A stretch of DNA of 13,934 nt, taken from positions 1-13,934 of the forward strand of contig ONWY01000008.1 of assembly GCA_900321665.1 (NCBI GenBank), read 5' to 3'. Shown piece after piece: positions 6,493 to 13,934 of the stretch; within the stretch, counting starts at the first letter, position 1, and each line of letters begins with the position of its first letter. The notes beneath the pieces were generated by a model. That model saw nothing but the letters and a program-made list of their open reading frames with translations. It was not told the DNA's origin and searched no databases. The position numbers and the translations under genes are program-made. Source of the DNA: an uncultured Eubacteriales bacterium. GTDB lineage: Bacteria; Bacillota; Clostridia; Oscillospirales; Acutalibacteraceae.

Positions 6493-7143
6493 CTACAACA
6501 GCGCGCGCAGCTTTTGCAAAATCTTTTTTTCTTTTCTGGATACCTGCACTTGTGAAATGCCGAGCTGCTGTGCCGCTTTGCTTTGTGTGTACTCTTTAAA
6601 GTAGCGCAAGCGTATCAACTCCTGTTCCTCCGGCGGCAGCGTGGCGATTGCCTGGCGCAAAGCGAGGCTTTCTTCAATTTTCTCCCGGTGCGATACCACA
6701 CCGATATCCAATTCCTCGCCATCCTCCGCGGTCAGCGACATCACCGGCAAATTGCAGGCGAGCACCTCCGCCGTTTCCTCTATGCTCATATTTAAAATAG
6801 CGGCAAGCTCGCCGACACTCGGCTCTCGCCCGTTTTCGCTCATAAACATCTCGCGCTGCTTGAGCGCCAAGATGCCCTTTTCCTTCATACTGCGGCTGAG
6901 CTTGATAGCGCCCCCTGCGCGAAACAAGCCCTTGATTTCTCCCAAAATTACCGGCACCGCATAAGTGGAAAAGGCGAAGCCGCGGCTTTCATCAAAGCCA
7001 TCCACGCTCTTAATCAGCCCGACACAGCCCGCTTGAAACAAATCATCATACTCTATCCCGCGCCCTTTAAAGCGCGCGGCAAGCGCATGCACAAGGTTGA
7101 TATTTTCCCGAATCCTTTCTTCTCTTTGCGCGCGGGCTAACAC
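6493..7143 (-). CDS. sigF: RNA polymerase sporulation sigma factor SigF
   Basis: The first forespore-specific sigma factor, held inactive by SpoIIAB until SpoIIAA displaces it. Region 2 (about residues 11-80) includes EYDDLFQAGCVGLIKSV and the promoter-melting FAFSTYAVPVILGEI. Region 3 is about 85-140. The region 4 helix-turn-helix is at about 175-210 (TQSKAAQQLGISQVQVSRKEKKIL). Being third after spoIIAA and spoIIAB favours SigF over the close paralogue SigG. The only usable start is GTG 7143, overlapping the spoIIAB stop by 7 bases (GTGTTAG), with GAGCAGG upstream. This gives 216 residues, against about 255 in B. subtilis, and lacks roughly 25-28 N-terminal residues. The open frame runs back to a TTG at 7224 inside spoIIAB, but that stretch does not look like sigma factor. 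Confidence 0.93.
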   Translation of the reverse strand: MLARAQREERIRENINLVHALAARFKGRGIEYDDLFQAGCVGLIKSVDGFDESRGFAFSTYAVPVILGEIKGLFRAGGAIKLSRSMKEKGILALKQREMFMSENGREPSVGELAAILNMSIEETAEVLACNLPVMSLTAEDGEELDIGVVSHREKIEESLALRQAIATLPPEEQELIRLRYFKEYTQSKAAQQLGISQVQVSRKEKKILQKLRALL

Positions 7144-7574
7144 TGCGACCTGCTCTCGATTTTTTTGAGCAGTGTCACGGTAGTGCCTTTGCCCGGTGTG
7201 GAGCGCACGGTGAGCTTGTCGCAAAAGGACTGCATCACCGCAAAGCCGAGCCCCGCGCGCTCATCCGGTTGCGAGGTGTACAGCGGCTCCATCGCCTGCC
7301 GAATATCCGCAATGCCGCAGCCGCGGTCACGAATGCGAATTTTCACCGAGTTATCCGCAAAGATGCCTACCCATATGTAAATGCGCCCCATGGTATCCCG
7401 GTAGCCGTGCACAATGCAGTTGGTGACCGCCTCGCTGACAGCGGTTTTAATATCGCTTAGCTCCTCCACCGTCGGGTCGAGGCTTGCCACAAAGGCACTG
7501 ACTGCCACGCGCGCATAGCCCTCGTTGACCGAGCGGCTCTCCAAGGTCAGCTTCATTTCATTGAGTGCTTTCAT
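7137..7574 (-). CDS. spoIIAB: Anti-sigma F factor and serine kinase SpoIIAB
   Basis: A 145-residue GHKL-type protein that binds SigmaF and phosphorylates SpoIIAA. The ATP site is complete: N box EAVTNCIVHGY (E48, N52), G1 box DRGCGI (83-88) and G2 box ERAGLGFAVM (105-114). Length matches the family (about 146). ATG 7574 overlaps the spoIIAA stop as ATGA and has GGAGAGG just upstream, so the two are translationally coupled. It binds SigmaF with ATP; with ADP it prefers unphosphorylated SpoIIAA. These are established properties of the family and all signature residues are present. Confidence 0.96.
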   Translation of the reverse strand: MKALNEMKLTLESRSVNEGYARVAVSAFVASLDPTVEELSDIKTAVSEAVTNCIVHGYRDTMGRIYIWVGIFADNSVKIRIRDRGCGIADIRQAMEPLYTSQPDERAGLGFAVMQSFCDKLTVRSTPGKGTTVTLLKKIESRSQC

Positions 7575-7894
7575 CGTTCCTCTCCTTTACAATCTATTTT
7601 TGCCAGCAAATCAAGCCCTGCCAATTTCATCACCTTCATCGTGGAGGCGTTCACACCGCGCACCTTCAGCTTGCCGCCGATGGCATGCATCAGCTTGTAG
7701 CGCCCCATCACCAGCCCGATGCCCGAGGAATCCATAAAGCTGACATGCATAAAATCCAAGCACAGCTCGCGCGGCATCACCACATTTACCGCCTTGTCAA
7801 TCTCCTCGCGCAAAAAAGCCGAGGAATGGTGGTCTATCTCCCCCGAGAGAAAGGCAGTCGTTAAATTCTTATTTTTCTCTATTCTCACCGGCAT
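7571..7894 (-). CDS. spoIIAA: Anti-sigma F factor antagonist SpoIIAA
   Basis: A 107-residue STAS-domain protein. When dephosphorylated by SpoIIE it binds SpoIIAB and frees SigmaF. Visible signatures are LSGEIDHHSSAFLREEID near the N-terminus and FMDSSGIGLVMGRYK, whose serine pair contains the phosphorylation site. GTG 7918 would add eight residues (MPLERSST), but those codons contain the AAAGGAG ribosome binding site that precedes ATG 7894, so 7894 is the start. First gene of spoIIAA-spoIIAB-sigF. A promoter is not obvious in the ~100 bp upstream; in Bacillus this operon uses SigmaH and Spo0A. Confidence 0.95.
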   Translation of the reverse strand: MPVRIEKNKNLTTAFLSGEIDHHSSAFLREEIDKAVNVVMPRELCLDFMHVSFMDSSGIGLVMGRYKLMHAIGGKLKVRGVNASTMKVMKLAGLDLLAKIDCKGEER

Positions 7895-7990
7895 GGTGCT
7901 GCTCCTTTCTAAAGGCACTTGCTTTTACAGCGCGTGCCTCACCCTTTTTCATATTCCGCAAACAAACATCCGATACCGCTTTTCGGGTAT

Positions 7991-8022
7991 AAAAAACAGC
8001 GGTATCACCTCAATGATACCGC
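7991..8022 (-). terminator. Terminator of the yhhN-like/valS/folC operon
   Basis: Perfect 9-bp stem (7999-8007 with 8014-8022), 6-base loop, then leftward TG and six Ts (7996-7991), 22 bases past the folC stop. It separates this operon from spoIIA downstream. Confidence 0.88.
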
Positions 8023-8043
8023 CGTGGAGAATGATAATTTGTT

Positions 8044-9273
8044 TTATTGTGTCGAGTCGCAAATATAATTGCGCAAATCTCCCGCAAGGTAGAGCGAACC
8101 GCAAACAAGAATCAGGCTATCTTCTCCCGCAAGGCTTTTGGCATATTCATATGCCTGCCGCGCATCCTCAAAGTGCGGGCAGTGCAGGTAGCTGCCGAGC
8201 TGTCCCGCCTCGAGCGAGCGCGGGTTTGAAGCGCGTGTTGCCACCATTGTATCGGCAATGCTCTCTATCGCGAGCACGCTTTCGCGCCACTGCTTATCCG
8301 CCATCATTGCGCAAACGGCAATGATTTTTTTATCTGCAAAGAAATGGCGCACGGTTTTACAAAGGGTTTCCACCCCGGCGAGGTTATGCGCACCGTCAAT
8401 AATCACATCGGGTGCGCGGGAGACAAGCTCCATGCGCGCGGGCATGCGCGCGGCTTTAATGCCTTTAAAGATAGCTGCATCGCTTGCACCCAAGAGCTTT
8501 GCGGTCTCGATTGCCGTGACCGCGTTTTGCAATTGGTGAAAGCCGAGCATCGAGAGCTCGTACAGCTTCTCTTTGTAAAAAAATGCTTTGCCGTTGTAGC
8601 TGCCTGTTTCGTTGCGGCACTCGATAAAGCGGTTGTTTTTTTCTGCCGCCACGCGCTCAATCAGCGCGACCACCTCCGGTGCCTGCCCGAATGCCAAAAC
8701 AGTATTGCCGCCGGGCTTAATAATGCCCGCCTTATTGGCAGCAACCGAGGCGAGCGTATCGCCGAGGTACTCGGTGTGGTCAAGCGCAATGGAAGTGATA
8801 ACACTTGCAAGCGGTGTATCAATCACATTGGTGGCATCGTAAATGCCGCCGAGCCCTACCTCAAGCACCACCAAATCGCACTGCTTTTGGGCAAAGTACA
8901 AAAACGCAAGCGCCGTGATAATCTCAAACTCGGTCGGTGTTTGCTCCATTGTCGCCACCGCGGCAAAGACCTTTTCGGCATAATATGCCAAATCCTCCTC
9001 GGATATCATCTCGCCGCCAAGCTGAATACGCTCGCGAAAGTCGGTCACATAGGGCGAGGTATACAGCCCGACCTTTTGCCCCTGCGCCGCAAAAATCTCG
9101 CTGAGCATTTTGCTTACGGAGCCTTTGCCGTTGGTGCCCGCGATGTGGATACAGCGCAGGCGCTTGTGCGGGTTGCCGAGCGCGCACAATAAAGCAGACA
9201 CCCGTTCAAGTCCTAAACGGGTGCCGAATTTATCAAATGAATGAATTTTTGCAATTGCTTGTTGGTAATTCAT
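8044..9273 (-). CDS. folC: Bifunctional folylpolyglutamate / dihydrofolate synthase
   Basis: A 409-residue Mur-ligase-family enzyme that adds glutamate to dihydropteroate and to tetrahydrofolates, using ATP, in the cytoplasm. Motifs in order: P-loop AGTNGKGSV (45-53); TSPYVTDFRERI; LEVGLGGIYDATN; DHTEYLGDT; ANKAGIIKPG, with the lysine usually carbamylated in this fold; and IDGAHNLAGV at the start of the C-terminal domain. The usual glutamate of the EKAGI motif is asparagine here and GRLDATN reads GIYDATN, both modest departures. ATG 9273 overlaps the valS stop by one base (TGATG) with AGG just upstream, so translation is coupled to valS. Slightly short for the family (about 420-430). Confidence 0.95.
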   Translation of the reverse strand: MNYQQAIAKIHSFDKFGTRLGLERVSALLCALGNPHKRLRCIHIAGTNGKGSVSKMLSEIFAAQGQKVGLYTSPYVTDFRERIQLGGEMISEEDLAYYAEKVFAAVATMEQTPTEFEIITALAFLYFAQKQCDLVVLEVGLGGIYDATNVIDTPLASVITSIALDHTEYLGDTLASVAANKAGIIKPGGNTVLAFGQAPEVVALIERVAAEKNNRFIECRNETGSYNGKAFFYKEKLYELSMLGFHQLQNAVTAIETAKLLGASDAAIFKGIKAARMPARMELVSRAPDVIIDGAHNLAGVETLCKTVRHFFADKKIIAVCAMMADKQWRESVLAIESIADTMVATRASNPRSLEAGQLGSYLHCPHFEDARQAYEYAKSLAGEDSLILVCGSLYLAGDLRNYICDSTQ

Positions 9274-11891
9274 CAGCCTAAATTCTCAATGCTCTTATTA
9301 ATATTGGCAATCTTTTCTTCCATGACCTTTTTGTCTGCATTCACGCCCTCAACGACCTTTTCGGGTGCTTTGGAAAGGAAGCCTTCATTGGACAGCTTGG
9401 CATTGATTTGCGCAAGCTTCTTTTCCGCAAGCTCCTTTTCCTTCTCCAGGCGCTTTCTCTCCGCTGCAAAGTCTATCAGCTCTGCAAGCGGGATATAAAT
9501 GGTGGCATCATCGGTCACAATCTGCACGGCACCGGGCATATCAAAGCTTTCCGCGACCTCCACCTCGCTTGCGCTTGCAAGGCGCTGCATAAAGGGAATC
9601 GCAGTGTTAAAGGTAGCCGCATACTCGCTGGCGATGCAAACCTTTGCCTTCTTTGAAGGCGGCACATTCATTTCATTCCTTCTCGCTCTCACCGCGCGAA
9701 TGGCTTTAATGATTCTGCCCATCTCCGCTTCTGCCTCGGGGAAGTGGAGCGAGTCTTGGTACTCGGGCCACTTGGAAATCATAATGCTCTCGCACTCATC
9801 GGACATGGTCTGCCAGATTTCCTCCGTGATAAAGGGCATAAACGGGTGCAACAGCTTCATCGTTTCGCTCATCACAAAAATGATAACCTCGCGCACGGTT
9901 TTGGCGCTCTTTTCATCGGCATTAAAGCGAATCTTTGCAAGCTCGATATACCAATCGCACAGGTAATCCCAAATAAAGTCATACAGCTTGCTGACTGCCA
10001 CGCCGAGCTCGTATTTATCCAAATTCTCGGAGACCTCTTTGGCGAGGGTGTTAAACTTCGAGAGAATCCACTTATCCTCTAAGGCAAGCTCCTCAGGAAT
10101 TTTGTGGTCAATCGGTTTGCCTTCGCAATTCATATTGATAAAGCGCGCGGCGTTCCAAATCTTGTTGGCAAAATTGGAGGATGCCGTGATTTTTTCCTCG
10201 CTGAAGCGCATATCGTTGCCGGGGCTGTTGCCGGTTGCCAGAGTGAAGCGCAGTGCATCGGCACCGTGCTCTTCGATGACCTTCAGCGGGTCAATACCGT
10301 TGCCCAGGCTTTTCGACATCTTTCTGCCCTGTGCATCGCGCACAATGCCGTGGATAAACACGGTGTGGAACGGAATCTTGCCGGTGTAGGCAATGGAGGA
10401 GAAAATCATCCTCGCCACCCAGAAGAAGATAATATCATACCCTGTTACAAGCACATCGGTCGGGAAGAAATACTCAAGCTCGGGTGTTTTCTCCGGCCAA
10501 CCCATGGTCGAAAACGGCCACAGTGCGGAGGAGAACCAGGTATCTAAGGTATCGGGGTCTCTGTTCAGCTTTTTGCTGCCGCAGTGCGGGCAAGCGGTCG
10601 GGTCCTCATAATCAACCACCACCTCGCCGCAATCCGGGCAGTACCAGGCGGGAATTTGGTGCCCCCACCACAGCTGGCGAGAAATACACCAATCCTTAAT
10701 ATTCTCCATCCAATGGAAATAAATCTTTGAAAATCTCTCGGGCACAAACTTGATTTCGCCCTCGCGCACAGCTTGAATGGCAGGCTTTGCAAGCGGCTCC
10801 ATTTTCACAAACCACTGCTTGGAAACGCGCGGTTCTACTGCGGTGTGGCAGCGGTAGCAGGTGCCGACATTGTGCTTGAGCGGCTCCACCTTCACCAGGT
10901 ACCCCTCTTTTTCCAAATCCGCCACCACGGCTTTGCGGCATGCCGCGAGCGATAAGCCCTCGTACTTGCCGGCTTGGTCGTTCATATGCCCGTCTTCCGT
11001 CGTAACGGTAATGACATCCAGCCCGTGGCGCAAGCCGACCTCGTAGTCATTCGGGTCATGCGCCGGGGTGATTTTAACCACACCGGTACCGAATTCCATG
11101 TCTACATACTCATCGGCAATCAGCGGAATTTCCTTGCCGACGAGCGGTAAAACTAACATCTTACCTACCTTGTCTTTATATCTTTCATCCTCGGGGTGCA
11201 CCGCAACGGCGGTATCACCGAGCATGGTTTCGGGTCTGGTGGTAGCAAGCTCCACATAACCCGAGCCGTCTGCAAACGGGTAGCGCAGGTGCCAGAAGGA
11301 GCCGTCCTGCTCCTCGTACTCCACCTCGGCATCCGAAATCGAGGTGCAACAATGCGGGCACCAATTGATGATGCGCTCGCCGCGGTAAATCAAGCCCTTT
11401 TTGTACAAATCCACAAAGACCTTGCGCACCGCTGCCGAGCAGCCCTCATCCATTGTAAAGCGCTCTCGCTTCCAATCGCAGGAGGAGCCCATCTTTTTGA
11501 GCTGGGTCACAATCCTTGTGCCGTATTGGCGGCGCCAATCCCACGCGCGCTCGAGGAATTTTTCTCTGCCGATATCCTCTTTGCTCAGCCCTTCCTCCTT
11601 CATTGCTGCCACAATCTTGGCTTCGGTTGCAATGGAGGCGTGGTCGGTGCCGGGCACCCAAAGGGTGCCGAAGCCCTGCATTCTTTTATAGCGAATCAAA
11701 ATATCCTGAAAGGTATTATCGAGCGCATGCCCCATATGCAGCTGCCCCGTAATATTCGGAGGCGGCATCACAATGGAATATGCCGGTGCATCCGCTTTAA
11801 TCTGCCCGTCAAAATATCCTCTTTCTACCCAAAATTGATAATTTTTATCTTCCACCGCTTTGGGGGAATAGCTTTTTTCAAGATTTGCCAT
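9273..11891 (-). CDS. valS: Valine--tRNA ligase
   Basis: An 872-residue class I aminoacyl-tRNA synthetase that charges tRNA-Val and hydrolyses mischarged threonine in its editing domain. PPPNITGQLHMGHALD (43-58) carries the HIGH-type motif. The editing domain spans about 200-350 (TTRPETMLGDTAVAVHPED; TPAHDPNDYEVG). Zinc-type CxxC pairs appear near 418-437. KMSKS is at 524-528. An anticodon-binding helical domain follows, and a C-terminal coiled coil (about 805-870) matches the tRNA-binding arm typical of ValRS. Length is normal. AAGGA lies about 10 bases before ATG 11891. It sits 19 bp after the YhhN-like gene and overlaps folC by one base. No T-box leader is seen directly upstream. Confidence 0.98.
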   Translation of the reverse strand: MANLEKSYSPKAVEDKNYQFWVERGYFDGQIKADAPAYSIVMPPPNITGQLHMGHALDNTFQDILIRYKRMQGFGTLWVPGTDHASIATEAKIVAAMKEEGLSKEDIGREKFLERAWDWRRQYGTRIVTQLKKMGSSCDWKRERFTMDEGCSAAVRKVFVDLYKKGLIYRGERIINWCPHCCTSISDAEVEYEEQDGSFWHLRYPFADGSGYVELATTRPETMLGDTAVAVHPEDERYKDKVGKMLVLPLVGKEIPLIADEYVDMEFGTGVVKITPAHDPNDYEVGLRHGLDVITVTTEDGHMNDQAGKYEGLSLAACRKAVVADLEKEGYLVKVEPLKHNVGTCYRCHTAVEPRVSKQWFVKMEPLAKPAIQAVREGEIKFVPERFSKIYFHWMENIKDWCISRQLWWGHQIPAWYCPDCGEVVVDYEDPTACPHCGSKKLNRDPDTLDTWFSSALWPFSTMGWPEKTPELEYFFPTDVLVTGYDIIFFWVARMIFSSIAYTGKIPFHTVFIHGIVRDAQGRKMSKSLGNGIDPLKVIEEHGADALRFTLATGNSPGNDMRFSEEKITASSNFANKIWNAARFINMNCEGKPIDHKIPEELALEDKWILSKFNTLAKEVSENLDKYELGVAVSKLYDFIWDYLCDWYIELAKIRFNADEKSAKTVREVIIFVMSETMKLLHPFMPFITEEIWQTMSDECESIMISKWPEYQDSLHFPEAEAEMGRIIKAIRAVRARRNEMNVPPSKKAKVCIASEYAATFNTAIPFMQRLASASEVEVAESFDMPGAVQIVTDDATIYIPLAELIDFAAERKRLEKEKELAEKKLAQINAKLSNEGFLSKAPEKVVEGVNADKKVMEEKIANINKSIENLG

Positions 11892-11910
11892 TTTTTAGTG
11901 TTCCTTTTCT

Positions 11911-12711
11911 TTATGCAATATAAATAACCATGTAGCCGCAAAGCAAAATCGTGCTCGCGAGCATCATTTGACCGATAAAGTAGGTGGTCAAATTTACAAC
12001 CTTTAATTTGTAAGAATTTTTTGCTTTTTCATTCCCGAATAAGCAGAATACAAGCGTACCGTCGCTTACCACAAATAAAATCGCGCCGATGGCAAGCACG
12101 ATGCTGAGCAGTACGGAATACTTCGCCGTGTAAATCGCCAAGGTAATTGCGCTCACCAGCATGGTGCTGATGGTTGCCGCATACAGCGCAACGGGAACCG
12201 CCGCAATACCGAGCTTCAGCTTGACCACAAACTTTGCCGCCACAAAAGCAATCAGCAAAATAACGACCTCCACGACAATGGTAATCCAGGTCGTTTTGCT
12301 CCCGTGCCCGACAGCTTTGATGCCCTCGATGTAGGCAATCACATAGAAAATATGACCGACTAAGAAGGCAACCAGACCGCTGACAAAGGCAGCGCCGGTA
12401 AATACCTTGCCCGGATTTTTGGAAAGCGCGGTCAGGTGCAGCAGCAAATCGCCGAGCCAGCCGAAGCACAAGCCGATTACCATATCGCGCGCAAAGGTTT
12501 CAAAAAAGCGATTGCCCCACGCGTTTTTTGCCGCAAAAAAGGCAAAGACACCGTAGCCGACAAACAGCGAAGCGGAAATCATTTTCCAACAAAAGCTCTT
12601 GACGCACTTTTTCGGCCACTGGGCTTTAATAAAAATCGGAAATGCAATGCACTCTGCTACCCAAAACACAGCTGCGATGATGAGCACAGGTACGGAATAG
12701 TTGACTCCCAT
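11911..12711 (-). CDS. YhhN-family membrane protein (lysoplasmalogenase-like)
   Basis: A 266-residue protein with about eight hydrophobic segments. Scattered residues fit the YhhN/TMEM86 family, in which some members hydrolyse the vinyl-ether bond of lysoplasmalogens: GLCFGWLGDLLLH (conserved GD in a membrane helix), FLVGHIFYVIAYI (GH...Y), FVVSDGTLVFCLF (SD) and a terminal TTYFIGQMMLAS (Y...GQ). These polar residues inside helices form the presumed active site. Many Clostridia contain plasmalogens, so the activity is plausible, but substrate is unproven. GGGAGG lies six bases before ATG 12711. It is the first gene of an operon with valS and folC under the promoter at 12783-12755. Confidence 0.75.
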   Translation of the reverse strand: MGVNYSVPVLIIAAVFWVAECIAFPIFIKAQWPKKCVKSFCWKMISASLFVGYGVFAFFAAKNAWGNRFFETFARDMVIGLCFGWLGDLLLHLTALSKNPGKVFTGAAFVSGLVAFLVGHIFYVIAYIEGIKAVGHGSKTTWITIVVEVVILLIAFVAAKFVVKLKLGIAAVPVALYAATISTMLVSAITLAIYTAKYSVLLSIVLAIGAILFVVSDGTLVFCLFGNEKAKNSYKLKVVNLTTYFIGQMMLASTILLCGYMVIYIA

Positions 12712-12754
12712 AAAGAACCTCCCAATTTCAATAAAAATCTACATAGATGTATTT

Positions 12755-12783
12755 ATTTTATCACATCGCTTTATAAATTACAA
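12755..12783 (-). promoter_or_regulatory. Promoter of the yhhN-like/valS/folC operon
   Basis: Leftward TTGTAA (12783-12778), 17-base spacer, TAAAAT (12760-12755), about 45 bases upstream of ATG 12711. A small inverted repeat TACAT-AG-ATGTA (12740-12751) lies at the predicted start and could bind a regulator, though the arms are short. Confidence 0.55.
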
Positions 12784-12809
12784 CTAAAATTATATAATAT
12801 AAATAAGTA

Positions 12810-12838
12810 TTGAATAAATAGAAAAAATCAAGTATAAT
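12810..12838 (+). promoter_or_regulatory. Promoter of metG
   Basis: TTGAAT (12810-12815), exactly 17 bases, TATAAT (12833-12838). The start near 12845 gives a ~36-nt leader, too short for a T-box or S-box. It diverges from the promoter at 12783-12755. Confidence 0.75.
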
Positions 12839-12880
12839 TATATTTTGAAATGTAAAATCAATAGAAAGGAAGAAAACACA

Positions 12881-13934
12881 ATGAACAAAGGCAAGTTTTA
12901 TATCACGACTGCAATTGCGTACACTTCGCGCAAGCCTCACATCGGCAACAGCTATGAAATTGTTTTAACCGATGCCATCGCGAGGTATAAGCGAATGCAG
13001 GGTTATGATGTTTTCTTTTTAACCGGTACCGATGAGCACGGTCAAAAGATTGAGGAAATCGCCAAAGCCGAAGGCATCACCCCCAAAGAGCATGTCGACA
13101 AGGTAGCAGGCGAAATCAGAGCCATCTGCGACCTGTTAAATACCACCTATGATAAATTTATCCGCACTACCGATGATTACCACGAAAAGGTGGTGCAAAA
13201 GATATTCAAAAAGCTCTACGAGCAGGGCGATATCTACAAGGGCGAGTACGAAGGGATGTATTGCACCCCGTGCGAGAGCTTCTGGACCCAATCGCAGTTG
13301 GTAGACGGCAAGTGCCCCGACTGCGGCAGAGAGGTGAAGCCCGCCAAGGAGGAGGCCTATTTCCTGCGCCTTTCCAAGTACCAAAAGCAGCTCGAGGAAT
13401 TTATTGAAAAAAATGATAATTTCATCTACCCCGAGGCGCGCAAAAAGGAGATGCTCAACAACTTTATCAAGCCGGGTTTGGAGGATTTGTGCGTATCAAG
13501 AACCTCGTTTAAATGGGGTATCCCCGTCACCTTTGATGATAAGCATGTGATTTATGTGTGGATTGATGCGCTTTCCAACTACATCACCGCCATCGGCTAC
13601 GACCCCGACGGCTCGAGCGAGCAATACAAAAAGTATTGGCCGGCAGATGCGCACATTATCGGTAAGGATATCGTGCGCTTCCACACCATTTATTGGCCGA
13701 TTATGCTCATGGCGCTCGGCGAGCCGCTGCCAAAGCAGGTTTACGGTCACCCTTGGCTGCTCTTTGGCGAGGATAAGATGAGCAAATCCAAGGGCAATGT
13801 GATTTATGCCGATGAGCTCGTGAAGCTCTTCGGGGTAGATGCCGTGCGCTACTACCTGCTCAGCGAAATGCCCCATGCCAACGACGGCTCTATCAGCTAC
13901 TCAACCATGATTGAGCGCTATAATTCCGACTTGG
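12881..13934 (+). CDS. metG: Methionine--tRNA ligase (5' part, runs off the window)
   Basis: The first 351 codons of methionyl-tRNA synthetase, which charges initiator and elongator tRNA-Met. AYTSRKPHIGNSYE carries the HIGH motif (HIGN, 20-23). FLTGTDEHGQKI is a family signature. A single zinc knuckle has C128xxC131 and C145xxC148. VIYVWIDALSNYITAIGY lines the methionine pocket, and KMSKS is at 299-303. ATG 12881 is preceded by AAAGGAAG at about 9 bases. The anticodon-binding domain, and any C-terminal tRNA-binding domain, lies beyond the right edge, so total length is unknown. It is transcribed away from the valS operon. Confidence 0.97.
   Translation, partial: MNKGKFYITTAIAYTSRKPHIGNSYEIVLTDAIARYKRMQGYDVFFLTGTDEHGQKIEEIAKAEGITPKEHVDKVAGEIRAICDLLNTTYDKFIRTTDDYHEKVVQKIFKKLYEQGDIYKGEYEGMYCTPCESFWTQSQLVDGKCPDCGREVKPAKEEAYFLRLSKYQKQLEEFIEKNDNFIYPEARKKEMLNNFIKPGLEDLCVSRTSFKWGIPVTFDDKHVIYVWIDALSNYITAIGYDPDGSSEQYKKYWPADAHIIGKDIVRFHTIYWPIMLMALGEPLPKQVYGHPWLLFGEDKMSKSKGNVIYADELVKLFGVDAVRYYLLSEMPHANDGSISYSTMIERYNSDL

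Noticed and set aside
7953..7971. Possible SigmaH promoter upstream of spoIIAA (GGATGTTT ... GGAAT, leftward)
   Set aside because: The half-sites resemble SigmaH elements, but the gap between them is several bases too short, so I do not call it.
8023..8042. Fur-box-like GAGAATGATAATT, with a similar TATCATTCTC at 4822-4831
   Set aside because: Both lie just past gene ends near terminators rather than at promoters and match only part of a Fur box; chance is likelier.
8344..9192. Rightward 282-codon open frame opposite folC
   Set aside because: Antisense to a clear FolC with all its motifs. The translation is His/Cys/Leu-rich without domain signals, as expected of a shadow frame.
11196..11927. 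Rightward 243-codon open frame opposite valS
   Set aside because: It lies antisense to the conserved N-terminal part of ValRS and has no recognisable domain or ribosome binding site.
12712..12880. T-box or S-box leader for the aminoacyl-tRNA synthetase genes
   Set aside because: The leaders before the YhhN-like gene and metG are too short and lack the T-box sequence and terminator/antiterminator structures.

Overview
This window looks like chromosomal DNA of an endospore-forming member of the Clostridia, roughly half G+C. The basis is a spoIIAA-spoIIAB-sigF operon, a secreted protein with a type I dockerin, a surface beta-helix protein of a style common in gut Clostridia, and good sigma-A promoters and intrinsic terminators. 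The species cannot be named from the sequence.

Left end (1-793, + strand). The first ~500 bases are phage-like: the last codons of one gene, a complete ~112-residue gene, and the start of a third. The third gene breaks at about 489-506 and runs straight into the C-terminal half of a 5-formyltetrahydrofolate cyclo-ligase in another reading frame. No integrase or attachment repeat is visible. This is either an illegitimate recombination scar or an assembly chimera.

794-1021. A compact leftward unit reads as a small RNA gene: a TTGCAA-16-TATAAT promoter, a perfect 28-bp palindrome over the predicted start, a C-rich CCUCCU stretch and an intrinsic terminator, giving an ~83-nt transcript. It is the best candidate here for something undescribed. 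The terminator of the next gene lies beside it.

1022-4900. Two divergent exported proteins share a 318-bp intergenic region. Leftward is a beta-helix protein with a C-terminal membrane anchor. Rightward is a propeller-like protein ending in a dockerin. A bidirectional terminator separates the second from the next gene.

4919-7894 (- strand). A Na+-coupled NSS-family transporter with its own promoter lies downstream of the spoIIA operon. SpoIIAA, SpoIIAB and SigmaF form the partner-switching module that turns on forespore transcription. Their genes overlap by a few bases.

8044-12711 (- strand). A YhhN-family membrane protein, valS and folC form a tight operon (19-bp gap, then a 1-nt overlap) ending in a strong terminator. 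metG diverges from the operon promoter at 12881 and runs off the right edge. The region is therefore mostly housekeeping (two aminoacyl-tRNA synthetases and folate polyglutamylation) beside sporulation control, with accessory surface genes to the left.
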